Source of the DNA: Streptomyces sp. CB02366
GTDB taxonomy: Bacteria; Actinomycetota; Actinomycetes; Streptomycetales; Streptomycetaceae
Direction of reading: 5' to 3'
DNA: 64,000 nt
Assembly (NCBI RefSeq): GCF_001905905.1
Contig: NZ_LIVT01000012.1
Span: 62,001-126,000, forward strand
The position numbers and the translations under genes are program-made. Of the stretch, positions 54,801 to 63,493 are shown one piece after another. Under the pieces are notes generated by a model. It was given only the letters and a program-made list of their open reading frames with translations, had not been told where the DNA came from and made no database searches. Positions within the stretch are counted from its first letter, which is position 1; each line of letters starts with the position of its first letter.

Positions 54801-55580
54801 TCATGCCTTCGCGACGCCGGTGAGATGCGCGAAGACGACGACGTTGGCCGCATAGCCGGCCTTCTTGTCGAAGCGTCCGCCGCAGGTGATCAGCCGCAGT
54901 TCCGGCCGTCCCCGCTCTCCGTAGACCTCTTTGTCGGGGAAGGACGCCTTCTGGTACGTGCGGACCGCGTCGACGGTGAAGACCGCCGTACGCCGGTCGG
55001 CCCGGGTGACCCGGACGGTGTTGCCGGGGCGCAGCATGCTGATGTTGAGGAACACGGCGGGCCCGGTCAGGGTGTCCCGGTGTCCGATCGCCAGCGCGGT
55101 CCCCTTCTCGCCCGGCGTCGGCCCGTCGCGGTGCCAGCCGACCAGCTTCGGCTTGCTGATGGGCGGGGTCCCCGGGTGGCCGGCCGGGTCGAGGGGGAGC
55201 CCCACGACCGGCGCCTCCAGCGACAGGGCGGGGATCGACAGTTTCGTCGCCGGCGACCGGGGGAGCGGCGACGGCGGGGGAGCGGATCTCGTCGGCTTCG
55301 CCGCCCGCTTCCCCGCCGCCCTGCTCCCGTCCGGGTGCCCGGGGTGCGCCGCCGGGGAGGAGGAGGGGCCCGCCTCCCGTCCCGGCGGCGCCTGCTGGGA
55401 CACCTTTCCGTCGCCGGGGGCCGACGCGGTCGCGGCTCCGTGGTCAGGGGAGGCGCCGCACCCCTGGACCACGGTGGCCACGATCGAGAAGGTGACGCTC
55501 AGCGTCATGGTGAGACGGGTGGCGCGGCTCGGTCCGCGCCGCCGTCGCCGACGACGGTGAACCGTGTTACGCGGCGCCAT
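54801..55580 (-). CDS. Class F sortase
   Basis: 259 residues from the ATG at 55580. An Arg-rich start and one membrane helix (RLTMTLSVTFSIVATVVQGC), a ~90-residue Pro/Ser-rich spacer, then the sortase barrel. Catalytic His in AIGHRDTLTGPAVF, catalytic Cys in LRLITCGGRFDKKAGY, Arg just after. It overlaps the upstream surface-protein gene by 14 bp and is probably the enzyme that anchors it. Confidence 0.9.
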   Translation of the reverse strand: MAPRNTVHRRRRRRRGPSRATRLTMTLSVTFSIVATVVQGCGASPDHGAATASAPGDGKVSQQAPPGREAGPSSSPAAHPGHPDGSRAAGKRAAKPTRSAPPPSPLPRSPATKLSIPALSLEAPVVGLPLDPAGHPGTPPISKPKLVGWHRDGPTPGEKGTALAIGHRDTLTGPAVFLNISMLRPGNTVRVTRADRRTAVFTVDAVRTYQKASFPDKEVYGERGRPELRLITCGGRFDKKAGYAANVVVFAHLTGVAKA

Positions 55581-56160
55581 GCGTGCGGCGGCGGGCGGAG
55601 CGGCGGGCGAGGAAGAGACCGAGGACGCCCACGCCCCCGGCGGCCAGCGCCGAGGTGGCGCCGAGCGACATGCCGCCGTCCCCGGCGGTGCTGCTCTCGA
55701 CGGTCGGGACACCGCCGCCGCCCGCGGGCACGCCCCCGGTGGGACGGCAGTCGACGGTGAAGAGCTTCTCCTTGGGCGTGCCGCCCGGGAACGTCCAGGT
55801 CACCTTGTACTGGCCGTTGGGCAGCGAGTACTCCTGCGTGTTGCCGAGCCCCGCGGTCAGGGCGACGGCCGCGGTGAGCGTGGGACGGGTCGGGGTGGCC
55901 GGCTGGGGGGTGACGGTGACGTTGACCAGGGGCACGGTCTCGAAGTTGACGGCTGCCAGGGTGAAACGGCAGATCTTGATCTCGTCACGCGGGTCGCTGT
56001 TGGGCGTGCCCGGCTTGTGGATCTTGATCTCGCCGAGGTCGCCGGGGGCGGCGGAAGCGGTGGACGCGCCGGAGAGGGAGAGACCGGTGACGGCGACGGC
56101 GGTGACCGCGGCGGCGCCGAGGCGTCGGACGGAGGTGCGCGAGAGGGTGAACGACGACAT
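55567..56160 (-). CDS. Secreted surface protein with C-terminal sorting-like segment
   Basis: 197 residues from the ATG at 56160. The signal peptide ends at ASTASA. The mature domain (GEIKIHKPGTPNSDPRDEIK to the DCRPTGG region) is a beta-rich domain with two Cys that is common in Streptomyces sortase loci. The end has the arrangement of a sorting signal, a hydrophobic helix (LAAGGVGVLGLFLA) followed by RRSARRRTHGAA, but the usual LPXTG or LAXTG is not seen before it. Confidence 0.82.
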   Translation of the reverse strand: MSSFTLSRTSVRRLGAAAVTAVAVTGLSLSGASTASAAPGDLGEIKIHKPGTPNSDPRDEIKICRFTLAAVNFETVPLVNVTVTPQPATPTRPTLTAAVALTAGLGNTQEYSLPNGQYKVTWTFPGGTPKEKLFTVDCRPTGGVPAGGGGVPTVESSTAGDGGMSLGATSALAAGGVGVLGLFLARRSARRRTHGAA

Positions 56161-56388
56161 GACGACTCCTGAGTGGTGAGATTGTCGTACTAATCGGGGT
56201 GCAGTTACAGAAATGCCACACGCATCCGATGACGAGACGTCACCGAGCCGACACGCGCCCGCATTTGCCCCGAAAGGAGCACACCGGTCAACGTCCGGGG
56301 CCGGGAACCGCGTGAGCCGAGGGTGCTCGCGCCTGCGGTGAAAGGCCCCACGCCTGCATAACGGCGCTGGTCGGGGTAGCCGCCGTTC

Positions 56389-57543
56389 ATGGCAGACGAA
56401 CAGCGCACCCAGCAGGGCTCCCGGTACGGAAAGGTCCCGGAGAGCCGCGACGGAACGGGACGGACGGAGGAGGGGCGCCTGCGTGGGCCGGCCGGCCCCG
56501 ACGACGGGGCGGAGCGCGACACGCCGGACGCGGCGGCCGGCCCCGACGACCGGGTGAAGCGTGACGCGCCGGACACGCCGACCGACCTGCACAGGGCGTC
56601 CTGGTGGGCGGTCCTCAAGCGAACGGTGAAGGAGACCCAGCGGGACGAACTGACCGACCGGGCTGCGGGGCTCACCTACTACGGAATCCTCTCGCTCTTC
56701 CCGGCCCTCCTCGTCCTGGTCTCCCTCCTCGGGATCGCGGGCGAGTCGACCACGCGGAAGGCGCTGGAGCACGTCGAGAAGCTGGCCCCGGGAGCCGCCA
56801 AGGACGTGATCAAGAGCGCGATCACCCAGCTGGAGGGGAGCGGCGGCACCGGCTCGGTGCTGGCGGTCGTCGGTCTGCTGGGGTCGCTGTGGGTCGCCTC
56901 CGGCTATGTGGCGGCCTTCATGCGGGCGGCGAACGCGGTCTACGACCTGCCGGAGGGCCGCCCGCTGTGGAAGGTACTCCCGGTGCGCGTGGGGCTCACC
57001 CTGGTGCTCATGGTGCTGGCCGCCGTCTGCGCCCTGATGGTGGTGCTGAGCGGAGGAATCGCCCGTGAACTCGGCTCGCTGCTGGGCGTCGGCGACACCG
57101 CCCTGCTGGTCTGGTCGATCGCCAAGTGGCCCGTCCTGGTCGTCTTCGTGGCCGCCATGCTGGCGCTCCTGTACTGGGCGGCGCCGAACGCCAAGGGGCG
57201 GGGCTTCGCCTTCGGCTCCCTGGGCAGCGTGCTGGCGCTGCTGATCTGGATGGCGGCCTCCGCCGGGTTCGCGTTCTACGTCGCCAACTTCGGCTCGTAC
57301 AACAAGACCTACGGTGCGCTGGCCGGCGTCATCGTCTTCCTGGTCTGGCTGTGGATCACCAACCTGGCGATCCTGCTGGGGCTGGAGTTCGACGCGGAGA
57401 TGGCGCGCGAGCGCGCCATCCTGGGCGGTCTGCCTCCGTACGAGGAGCCCTACGTCGAGCCCCGCGACACCCGCTCCTGGTCCGAGGAGGACCGCCGGGC
57501 CATGGGCGAGACGGGCCCCTCCAGCGACCTGCGGTCCGGCTGA
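56389..57543 (+). CDS. YihY/BrkB-family integral membrane protein (second copy)
   Basis: 384 residues. A hydrophilic ~75-residue acidic N-terminal part with an imperfect GPDD repeat precedes the membrane core: RAAGLTYYGILSLFPALLVL, and late YGALAGVIVFLVWLWITNLA. Compared with the copy at 9049 it has longer tails on both sides. Convergent with GlsB-like gene, 24 bp apart. Confidence 0.88.
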   Translation: MADEQRTQQGSRYGKVPESRDGTGRTEEGRLRGPAGPDDGAERDTPDAAAGPDDRVKRDAPDTPTDLHRASWWAVLKRTVKETQRDELTDRAAGLTYYGILSLFPALLVLVSLLGIAGESTTRKALEHVEKLAPGAAKDVIKSAITQLEGSGGTGSVLAVVGLLGSLWVASGYVAAFMRAANAVYDLPEGRPLWKVLPVRVGLTLVLMVLAAVCALMVVLSGGIARELGSLLGVGDTALLVWSIAKWPVLVVFVAAMLALLYWAAPNAKGRGFAFGSLGSVLALLIWMAASAGFAFYVANFGSYNKTYGALAGVIVFLVWLWITNLAILLGLEFDAEMARERAILGGLPPYEEPYVEPRDTRSWSEEDRRAMGETGPSSDLRSG

Positions 57544-57567
57544 ACGGCGCGCCCCGCCCCGCCGGCC

Positions 57568-57855
57568 TCACTCGCGCAGGCGCGGCTTCCGCTCGGTTCC
57601 GGCCAGCGCGCGGTCGAGGGCGGCCACGCCGAGGCCGGCCAGGACGATCTGGAGGAGCCACTCGATCCAGTCGACGCCCCGGGTGGCCGCCACTCCCGAC
57701 AAGGACGCCAGCAGGGAGCCCAGGAGCGCGGCGGCGACGCCGACGACGAACGTCCACAGCACGCCGATGTGCTGGCGGCCGGGCAGGACGAGGCGCCCCA
57801 GCAGACCGACCGCCGCACCGATGAACACGGCGCTGACGACTCCGGAGATTTCCAT
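57568..57855 (-). CDS. GlsB/YeaQ/YmgE-family membrane protein
   Basis: 95 residues from the ATG at 57855 (AAGGAGT upstream). Three membrane helices: VVSAVFIGAAVGLLGRLVLP, then LWTFVVGVAAALLGSLLASL, and LLQIVLAGLGVAALDRAL. The family is often called transglycosylase-associated and responds to general stress. It is preceded by a SigB-like promoter, 39 bp from the start. Confidence 0.87.
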   Translation of the reverse strand: MEISGVVSAVFIGAAVGLLGRLVLPGRQHIGVLWTFVVGVAAALLGSLLASLSGVAATRGVDWIEWLLQIVLAGLGVAALDRALAGTERKPRLRE

Positions 57856-57893
57856 GGCTGACCACTCCTTCGGGGACGGCGTGTCCGCCTCGC

Positions 57894-57917
57894 CTACCCC
57901 GCGCGGCGGCGAGAACC
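57894..57917 (-). promoter_or_regulatory. SigB-like promoter of the GlsB-family gene
   Basis: On the minus strand GGTT-N14-GGGTAG, one base from the GNNT-N14-16-GGGTA(C/T) SigB consensus, about 40 bp before the start codon. Confidence 0.55.
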
Positions 57918-58101
57918 CCCGCCGCGCACGGGACGCGAACCCCCCTGCCGCCAGGGGGAGAGGAACCGGCGGCCGGATTCGGAAATCGCGGTTATCGATC
58001 GCTCCGTTCGCGCATATGTCCGGATCGCAGGGGCAGGCGGATGTCAGCCAAGGACGACGGAGACCGGTCAGTGAGCGGTCATCCCCGGCGACAGGTGAAG
58101 G

Positions 58102-58401
58102 ATGAGCACCGAGAAGAAGACCGATGAAGAGCACGACGGAAAGCGCGTCGACGTTCCTACCGCCATGCGGCAGGCGTCCGCACAGCTCACGGAATTGCTC
58201 CAGTGCGAGCCCGGTTCTGTTTCCTCGGTGAAGGCCACCGAGAGCGGCTGGTCGGCGGACGTGGAGGTCGTCGAGCTGGAGCGGGTGCCGGACACCATGA
58301 GTGTGATGGCCTCGTACCGGGTCGAACTCGATCCCCAGGGAACGCTTTTGTCCTACGAGCGGCTGCGCCGGTATGCCCGCGGCCAGATCGATCGACGCTG
58401 A
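58102..58401 (+). CDS. gvpO: Gas vesicle protein GvpO (cluster B)
   Basis: 99 residues. Core: SGWSADVEVVELERVPDTMS, VMASYRVELDPQGTLLSYER and LRRYARGQ. The start region is more acidic than cluster A's copy. GAAGG stands just before the ATG. First gene of cluster B, divergent from the GlsB-family gene; 246 bp lie between them. Confidence 0.92.
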   Translation: MSTEKKTDEEHDGKRVDVPTAMRQASAQLTELLQCEPGSVSSVKATESGWSADVEVVELERVPDTMSVMASYRVELDPQGTLLSYERLRRYARGQIDRR

Positions 58402-58472
58402 CATTCCGTCGTCAGATGCAACGGAGATCGCCGAAAGGCGGTCTCGCGGAAGATCACCGAAAGGAGTTCCCC

Positions 58473-58913
58473 ATGTCCCTCGTTCAACAGAGCAATGCGA
58501 CGTCCGGTGGGAGCGGCTCGGGAAATCTCTACGACGTTCTTGAACTCATACTCGACCGCGGACTCGTCATCGACGCATTCGTCCGTGTCTCCCTGGTCGG
58601 TATCGAAATCCTCAAAATCGACGTACGGGTGGTCGTCGCGAGTGTCGACACCTACCTGAGGTTCGCCGAAGCCTGCAACCGCCTCGACCTGGAATCCGGC
58701 CGCAAGGCGCCGAGCCAGCTCACCGACCTGGTCGGCGACATGACCGAGAGCGGCGCCAAGGGCAAGTCGAAGGGCGCGCTCTCCGGCGCCGTGGAGGCCT
58801 TCACCGAATCGTTGCAGAGCAAGAACGGCGAGTCGGAGGAAGAGGAGCAGCCGCGCAAGCGCACTGCCCGTAAGACCACGTCCACCCGTCAGTCCCAGCG
58901 ACGCGAGGAGTAG
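58473..58913 (+). CDS. gvpA: Gas vesicle structural protein GvpA, C-terminally extended (cluster B)
   Basis: 146 residues from the ATG at 58473 (AAGGAG upstream). Core: NLYDVLELILDRGLVIDAFV, SLVGIEILKIDVRVVVASVD, YLRFAEACNRLDLE, very close to cluster A. The extension is different: a Gly/Lys part (ESGAKGKSKGALSGAVEAF) and the end EEEQPRKRTARKTTST. The first 17 residues (MSLVQQSNATSGGSGSG) also differ. Confidence 0.93.
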   Translation: MSLVQQSNATSGGSGSGNLYDVLELILDRGLVIDAFVRVSLVGIEILKIDVRVVVASVDTYLRFAEACNRLDLESGRKAPSQLTDLVGDMTESGAKGKSKGALSGAVEAFTESLQSKNGESEEEEQPRKRTARKTTSTRQSQRREE

Positions 58914-58915
58914 CG

Positions 58916-59626
58916 GTGCCCACCTACATCTACGCCATCACCGGAGCCGACCACCCCATGCCGCTGGAGGGCCTGCACGGCGTGGGCGACCCGCCCTCGG
59001 AGCTGCGTACCGTCCGCACCGGCCGACTGGCCGCCGTGGTCGGCGACGCGCCCGCCGGACTCCGCGCCAAGCGACGCGATGTGATGGCCCATCAGAACGT
59101 GCTGGAAGCGCTGATGGCGGGCGGCGCGACCCTGCCGATGAGGTTCGGCCTGGTGGGCCCCGGCGACGACGAGGTCACCGCGGCGCTGGAGCGGGAGGCC
59201 GACGCGTACGAGGAGCGGCTGGCGGAGCTGGACGGCCAGGTGGAGTACAACCTCAAGGCCGGCCGGGAGGAGGACGACCTCCTCCGGGAGATCATGACCG
59301 AGTCCGACGAGATCCGGCAGCTCAACGAGCGGGTCCGGGCCCAGGGCAGCCACGACGACCGGATCGCCCTGGGAGAGCTGGTGGCGCGCGAGGTGACCGC
59401 CCGCGGGCAGCGGGAGGCGGAGGACGTCGCGCAGCGACTGGCGGACGCCGCCACCCGCAGCTCGCACGCGGAACCGGCCCCGCAGCAGTTCCTCAACCTG
59501 TCCTTCCTGGTGCCCCGCGCGGAGACCGAGGGCTTCGTGGCGGCGGTCCAGAAGGAGGCCGACCGGCGCGGCGACGCCTACACGTTCACGCTGACGGGCC
59601 CGCTGCCGCCGTACAGCTTCGTCTGA
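58916..59626 (+). CDS. gvpF: Gas vesicle protein GvpF (cluster B)
   Basis: 236 residues from a GTG two bases after gvpA's stop. TYIYAITGADHPMPLEGLHG, TLPMRFGLVGPGDDEVTAAL, FLNLSFLVPRAETEGFVAAV and the closing LTGPLPPYSFV. Close in layout to the copy at 52970 but without its C-terminal tail. Confidence 0.93.
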   Translation: MPTYIYAITGADHPMPLEGLHGVGDPPSELRTVRTGRLAAVVGDAPAGLRAKRRDVMAHQNVLEALMAGGATLPMRFGLVGPGDDEVTAALEREADAYEERLAELDGQVEYNLKAGREEDDLLREIMTESDEIRQLNERVRAQGSHDDRIALGELVAREVTARGQREAEDVAQRLADAATRSSHAEPAPQQFLNLSFLVPRAETEGFVAAVQKEADRRGDAYTFTLTGPLPPYSFV

Positions 59627-59680
59627 CCGCCGCGGCCCGCCCGTCCGTCCGGTCCCGGGAGCGGAGGTGAGACGTCCGCC

Positions 59681-59938
59681 ATGGGCCTCATCAGCAGCAT
59701 CCTGACCCTGCCGCTGGCCCCCGTACGGGGGACGGCCTGGGTACTCGACCAGGTCGTCCAGGCGGCCGAGCAGGAGTACTACGACCCGGAGCCGGTACGC
59801 GCCCAGCTGGCGCAACTGGAGCAGGACCTGAAGAACGGCCTCATCGACGACGAGGAGTTCGACCGGCTCGAGGACGAACTGCTCGACCGGCTGGACGAGA
59901 TCGAGGCGTACCGGAACAGCACGCGGCAGGGGCCGTGA
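59681..59938 (+). CDS. gvpG: Gas vesicle protein GvpG (cluster B)
   Basis: 85 residues: MGLISSILTLPLAPVRGTAW, QAAEQEYYDPEPVRAQLAQL and DEEFDRLEDELLDRLDEIEA. Same family and length as at 52713. A GGAGGTGAG ribosome site lies upstream. Confidence 0.92.
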   Translation: MGLISSILTLPLAPVRGTAWVLDQVVQAAEQEYYDPEPVRAQLAQLEQDLKNGLIDDEEFDRLEDELLDRLDEIEAYRNSTRQGP

Positions 59939-59988
59939 ACGTCAGACGCCACCACACGTGACCGGGGGAGATCAGAGGTGCATCGCAC

Positions 59989-60579
59989 ATGACGAAGAAC
60001 GCCAAGATAGGCGCGGCCCTGGTAGGGGGATACCTGCTGGGGCGTACGAAGAAGGCCAAACTCGCCCTGGGGTTCGGGATGTTCCTCCTCGGCAAGAAGA
60101 TGGACCTCGACCCGCGGCAGCTCGGCAGAATGCTGGCCGACTCGCCGGTCCTGGGCTCGCTCAACGACCAGGTGCGCAAGGAACTGGTGGACGCCACCAA
60201 GACGGCCGCCACCAAGGCCCTCACCCAGCGGGCCGGCAGCCTCGCGGACTCTCTGCAGCAGCGCACGCAGGCGCTGGGGGCGGGATCCGCGGCCGAGGAC
60301 GAGGAGACCGGCGAGGACGACGAGCCGGCCGAGGACGAGGAGCCGAAGAAGGACGCCCGCGCGGACCGGGACGAGGACACCGGCGGGAGCGGGAAGCGCA
60401 AGCGCGCCCCCCGCAAGACCGCCTCCTCCGAATCCTCCTCCAGGAGCGGTTCCTCGTCCGGCGCCGGCCGGTCGGGAAGCGGAAGCAAGTCGGCCGCCCC
60501 CGCCCGCAAGCGCGGCAGCGCCGCCCGCAAGACCGCGTCCTCCGGCGCCCGCAAGGCCCGGGGAGGCGACGATGCCTGA
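59989..60579 (+). CDS. gvpY: GvpY-type protein (cluster B)
   Basis: 196 residues. KNAKIGAALVGGYLLGRTKK and LALGFGMFLLGKKMDLDPRQ match the N-terminal half of the cluster A copy. The acidic block (AEDEETGEDDEPAEDEEPKK) and a Ser/Arg/Ala-rich basic end follow, but the long Lys-Ala repeat tail is missing. It overlaps gvpZ by 8 bp. Confidence 0.87.
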   Translation: MTKNAKIGAALVGGYLLGRTKKAKLALGFGMFLLGKKMDLDPRQLGRMLADSPVLGSLNDQVRKELVDATKTAATKALTQRAGSLADSLQQRTQALGAGSAAEDEETGEDDEPAEDEEPKKDARADRDEDTGGSGKRKRAPRKTASSESSSRSGSSSGAGRSGSGSKSAAPARKRGSAARKTASSGARKARGGDDA

Positions 60580-61831
60580 ATCCGCGCTCAGCGGCATCAA
60601 GGACGACGTGGTCAAGAACCCGGCCACCGACCGTCTCAAGGACGAGCTGCAGAACTACCTCCGGGCCCGCGCCGAGCACGCCGTGACCCAGCTGGGGCAC
60701 CGTCTCGGCGACTCGGTGTCCAAGCTCGCGGAGCCGGGTGGCGGGAGCGGCGCCCTGAAGAGCCTGGCCAAGGGCGGTCAGGCGCTCGGCGAGGGGAAGT
60801 CGCCCGGCCAGGCCGCCTTCAGCGCGGGCGCCTCCCACCTCAAGGACACCGTCAAGGACAAGGTCAAGGGCCTGTTCGGCAAGGGGCGCAAGTCCGGTGG
60901 GGGCAAGTCCAAGAGCGTCACCATCGTGGAGGACATCGACGTCGGTGTGCCGGTCCGCGAGGCGTACGACCAGTGGACCCAGTTCCAGGAGTTCAGCTCG
61001 TTCGCCAAGGGCGTCGTGAGCGTGGAGAAGGCGGACGACACCACCAGCAACTGGAAGGTGAAGGTCGCCAAGTCCACCCGCAGCTGGAAGGCGAACGTCA
61101 CCGAGCAGGTGCCCGACGAACGGATCACCTGGACCACCGAGGGCGCCAAGGGCACCGTCAAGGGCGTGGTCACCTTCCACGCCCTCACCGACGACCTCAC
61201 CCGCGTCCTGCTGGTCCTGGAGTACTTCCCCAAGGGGCTGTTCGAGAAGACCGGCAACATCTGGCGGGCCCAGGGCCGCCGGGCGCGACTGGACCTCAAG
61301 CTCTACCGCAAGTTCATCATGATGCGCGGTGAGGCGACCGACAGCTGGCGGGGCGAGATCCGCGACGGAGAGGTCGTCGTCAGCCACGACGAGGCGATCG
61401 AGGAGGAGGAGCGGGAGGGCGAGCCCACCGAGTCCGAATCCGAGGAAGACGCCGCCGAGGACGCGTACGAGGAGGACGACGAGCCCCGCGACGAGGACGG
61501 CGAGCCCGAGGACGAACACCTCGACGACCCCGAGGACGAACACCTCGACGATGCCGAGGACGACGAGCCGGTGGACTCCGACTACGACGAGGAGCCGCAG
61601 GACGAGGAGTTCGCCGACGAGGACGCCGAGGACGCCGAGCCGGGGGAGGAGTTCGCGGAAGAGGACGCCGAGGACGCCGACGCCGACGAGGACGCCGACG
61701 CCGACGAGGACACCGAGGACCTGGACGAGGCGGACGCCGACGAGGACGCCGAGCCGGCCGAGGAGGAGGAGGCGGCGGAGGAGCCGCGACCGGCCCGTGG
61801 TTCCCGTCGCCGGGCGGCCGCCGACCGGTGA
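60572..61831 (+). CDS. gvpZ: GvpZ-type SRPBCC protein with long acidic tail (cluster B)
   Basis: 419 residues. Amphipathic Lys/Gly-rich N-terminal ~105 residues, SRPBCC domain (TIVEDIDVGVPVREAYDQWT to WRGEIRDGEVVVSHDEA), then ~135 residues dominated by Asp-Glu-Ala and containing a repeated PEDEHLDD. It ends in a basic RGSRRRAAADR. Longer than the cluster A copy (379) mainly in the tail. Confidence 0.85.
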   Translation: MPESALSGIKDDVVKNPATDRLKDELQNYLRARAEHAVTQLGHRLGDSVSKLAEPGGGSGALKSLAKGGQALGEGKSPGQAAFSAGASHLKDTVKDKVKGLFGKGRKSGGGKSKSVTIVEDIDVGVPVREAYDQWTQFQEFSSFAKGVVSVEKADDTTSNWKVKVAKSTRSWKANVTEQVPDERITWTTEGAKGTVKGVVTFHALTDDLTRVLLVLEYFPKGLFEKTGNIWRAQGRRARLDLKLYRKFIMMRGEATDSWRGEIRDGEVVVSHDEAIEEEEREGEPTESESEEDAAEDAYEEDDEPRDEDGEPEDEHLDDPEDEHLDDAEDDEPVDSDYDEEPQDEEFADEDAEDAEPGEEFAEEDAEDADADEDADADEDTEDLDEADADEDAEPAEEEEAAEEPRPARGSRRRAAADR

Positions 61832-61875
61832 CCCTCCCCGCTCAACGGCCCGACGGAGGCCGGCGCCCGGGCACA

Positions 61876-61900
61876 GGCCCCGGGGCCGGCCCCCGGGGCC
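61876..61900 (+). terminator. Intra-operon hairpin between gvpZ and gvpJ (cluster B)
   Basis: GGCCCCGGGG-CCGGC-CCCCGGGGCC, a perfect 10-bp stem extended by flanking GCAC/GTGC. It lies in a 119-bp gap that cluster A does not have, and may attenuate or stabilise the 3' half of the operon. Confidence 0.5.
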
Positions 61901-61950
61901 GTGCCGACACCACCACCCCACCGACACCCCACGGAAAGGCGTGAGAGACC

Positions 61951-62430
61951 GTGTCCGATTCACTGGCCGGCCGGCTGCCGGCCTCGCCCCGAGGGGCCGC
62001 CCCGGCATACGGGCAACAGGGCTCGTCGGCCAACCTCGCCGACATCCTGGAAAGGGTGCTGGACAAGGGCATCGTCATCGCCGGTGACATCCAGATCAAC
62101 CTGCTCGACATCGAACTGCTCACCATCAAGCTCCGCCTGCTCGTCGCCTCCGTCGACAAGGCCAAGGAAATGGGCATCGACTGGTGGGAGCACGACCCCT
62201 CGCTCTCCTCGCGGGCCCGTCCCGCGCGGGAGACCGAGGCGGGAAGCGCCCCCGGCGCGGAGCTCGGCCCCCCGCGGGAGGCCGGGAGCGGCTCGGGTGA
62301 CGAGGCGCTGGCCGAGGAGAACGAGCGGCTGCGCGCCGAACTGGCCCGTCTGCGGTCGGCGGCAGGGCTTCCGGGCTCCGCCGCGGCCGAGGCCCGGGCG
62401 GATCGGACCGGACAGGAGGAGGAGCGATGA
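61951..62430 (+). CDS. gvpJ: Gas vesicle protein GvpJ (cluster B)
   Basis: 159 residues from a GTG. Core LADILERVLDKGIVIAGDIQ, INLLDIELLTIKLRLLVASV, GIDWWEHDPSLSS almost matches cluster A. N-terminal and Glu-rich C-terminal parts are longer. The gene overlaps gvpL by ATGA. Confidence 0.93.
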   Translation: MSDSLAGRLPASPRGAAPAYGQQGSSANLADILERVLDKGIVIAGDIQINLLDIELLTIKLRLLVASVDKAKEMGIDWWEHDPSLSSRARPARETEAGSAPGAELGPPREAGSGSGDEALAEENERLRAELARLRSAAGLPGSAAAEARADRTGQEEER

Positions 62431-63284
62431 GCACCGGACCGAACCCGCCCGCCGACGGTCCGGACGCGGGCGCCGGAGAGATGAGCTACGTCTACGCGGT
62501 CGGCCGTGAGGGCTCCGCCCTGGACGGGCTCGCCACCCGGTTGCCCGGCGTGGACGGCCGCCCGCTGCGCCCCGTGGCCGGGGGAGGGCTGTGCGCGCTC
62601 GTCTCCTCCGTACCGGCGGACGCGTTCAGCGAGCAGGGGCTCACCGCGCAGATGGAGGACCTGGACCGGCTCGAAGCCGTTGCCCGCGCCCACCACGCCG
62701 TGGTGGACGCCGCGTTCGCGGAGACCTCCGTCCTGCCGATGCGGCTGGCCACGGTCTACCTGGACGACGCCCGGGTGGCCGCCATGCTGGTTCGGCAACG
62801 CAGCGAGTTCCAGGAACTGCTGGGGCGCCTGGAGGGCCATGTCGAGCTGGGGGTGAAGGTGTACGCCGATCCCCGTGCGGCCGCCGCGACGGCGTCCGCC
62901 GGGCCGACCGCCGCGACGCCCCCGGACGCCGGGGCGGGCCGCGCCTACCTGCGGCGGCGGCAGGCGCAGCAGCGCGAGAGCCAGGACGTCTACCAGGCGG
63001 CCTCCGACCTGGCCGCCCGTGCCGCCCGACTGGCCGACGGGGTGGCCTCCTCCCGGGCGGTGCACCGCCCGCAGCAGGGGCAGCTCGCTGCCCGCGCCGG
63101 CGTGAACGTGACCAACGAGGCCTACCTCGTCCCCCGGGAGGACGCGGCGCGACTGCACCGCGAGCTGGCCGCGCTGGCCGGCGGCGCCCCCGGGGTGTCG
63201 ATCGAGGTGACCGGGCCGTGGGCGCCCTACTCGTTCGCCACCGCCATGGTGGCGGAGGGGGCGGACGGCGGGGGCCCACGATGA
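62427..63284 (+). CDS. gvpL: Gas vesicle protein GvpL (cluster B)
   Basis: 285 residues. MSYVYAVGREGSALDGLATR, FAETSVLPMRLATVYLDDAR, and VTNEAYLVPREDAARLHREL with the closing VTGPWAPYSFATA. An Ala/Pro/Thr-rich insert is found at ~155-175. The stop overlaps gvpS (ATGA). Confidence 0.92.
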   Translation: MSTGPNPPADGPDAGAGEMSYVYAVGREGSALDGLATRLPGVDGRPLRPVAGGGLCALVSSVPADAFSEQGLTAQMEDLDRLEAVARAHHAVVDAAFAETSVLPMRLATVYLDDARVAAMLVRQRSEFQELLGRLEGHVELGVKVYADPRAAAATASAGPTAATPPDAGAGRAYLRRRQAQQRESQDVYQAASDLAARAARLADGVASSRAVHRPQQGQLAARAGVNVTNEAYLVPREDAARLHRELAALAGGAPGVSIEVTGPWAPYSFATAMVAEGADGGGPR

Positions 63285-63493
63285 GCACGGACCTCATCGG
63301 CGGCGTCCTCGGCGAGAGCGAACCCCGCAGCGGGCCGCCCGTCGCCCTCATCGACCTCCTGGACCGGCTGCTGAACGGCGGGGCCGTGCTCACCGGCGAC
63401 CTCGTCCTGTCCATCGCCGACGTGGACCTCGTCCACATCAATCTGCGAGCGGTGATCCGTTCGATCACCGGTGAGGAGCCGGGGCCGTGGTGA
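63281..63493 (+). CDS. gvpS: Gas vesicle protein GvpS (cluster B)
   Basis: 70 residues from the ATG at 63281: PPVALIDLLDRLLNGGAVLT, GDLVLSIADVDLVHINLRAV. It matches the cluster A copy in fold and length. The long open frame upstream is a shadow of gvpL. Overlaps gvpK by GTGA. Confidence 0.9.
   Translation: MSTDLIGGVLGESEPRSGPPVALIDLLDRLLNGGAVLTGDLVLSIADVDLVHINLRAVIRSITGEEPGPW

Noticed and set aside
61400..61790. GAG/GAC-rich repetitive DNA in cluster B
   Set aside because: It is the in-frame acidic tail of the second GvpZ and not a non-coding repeat.
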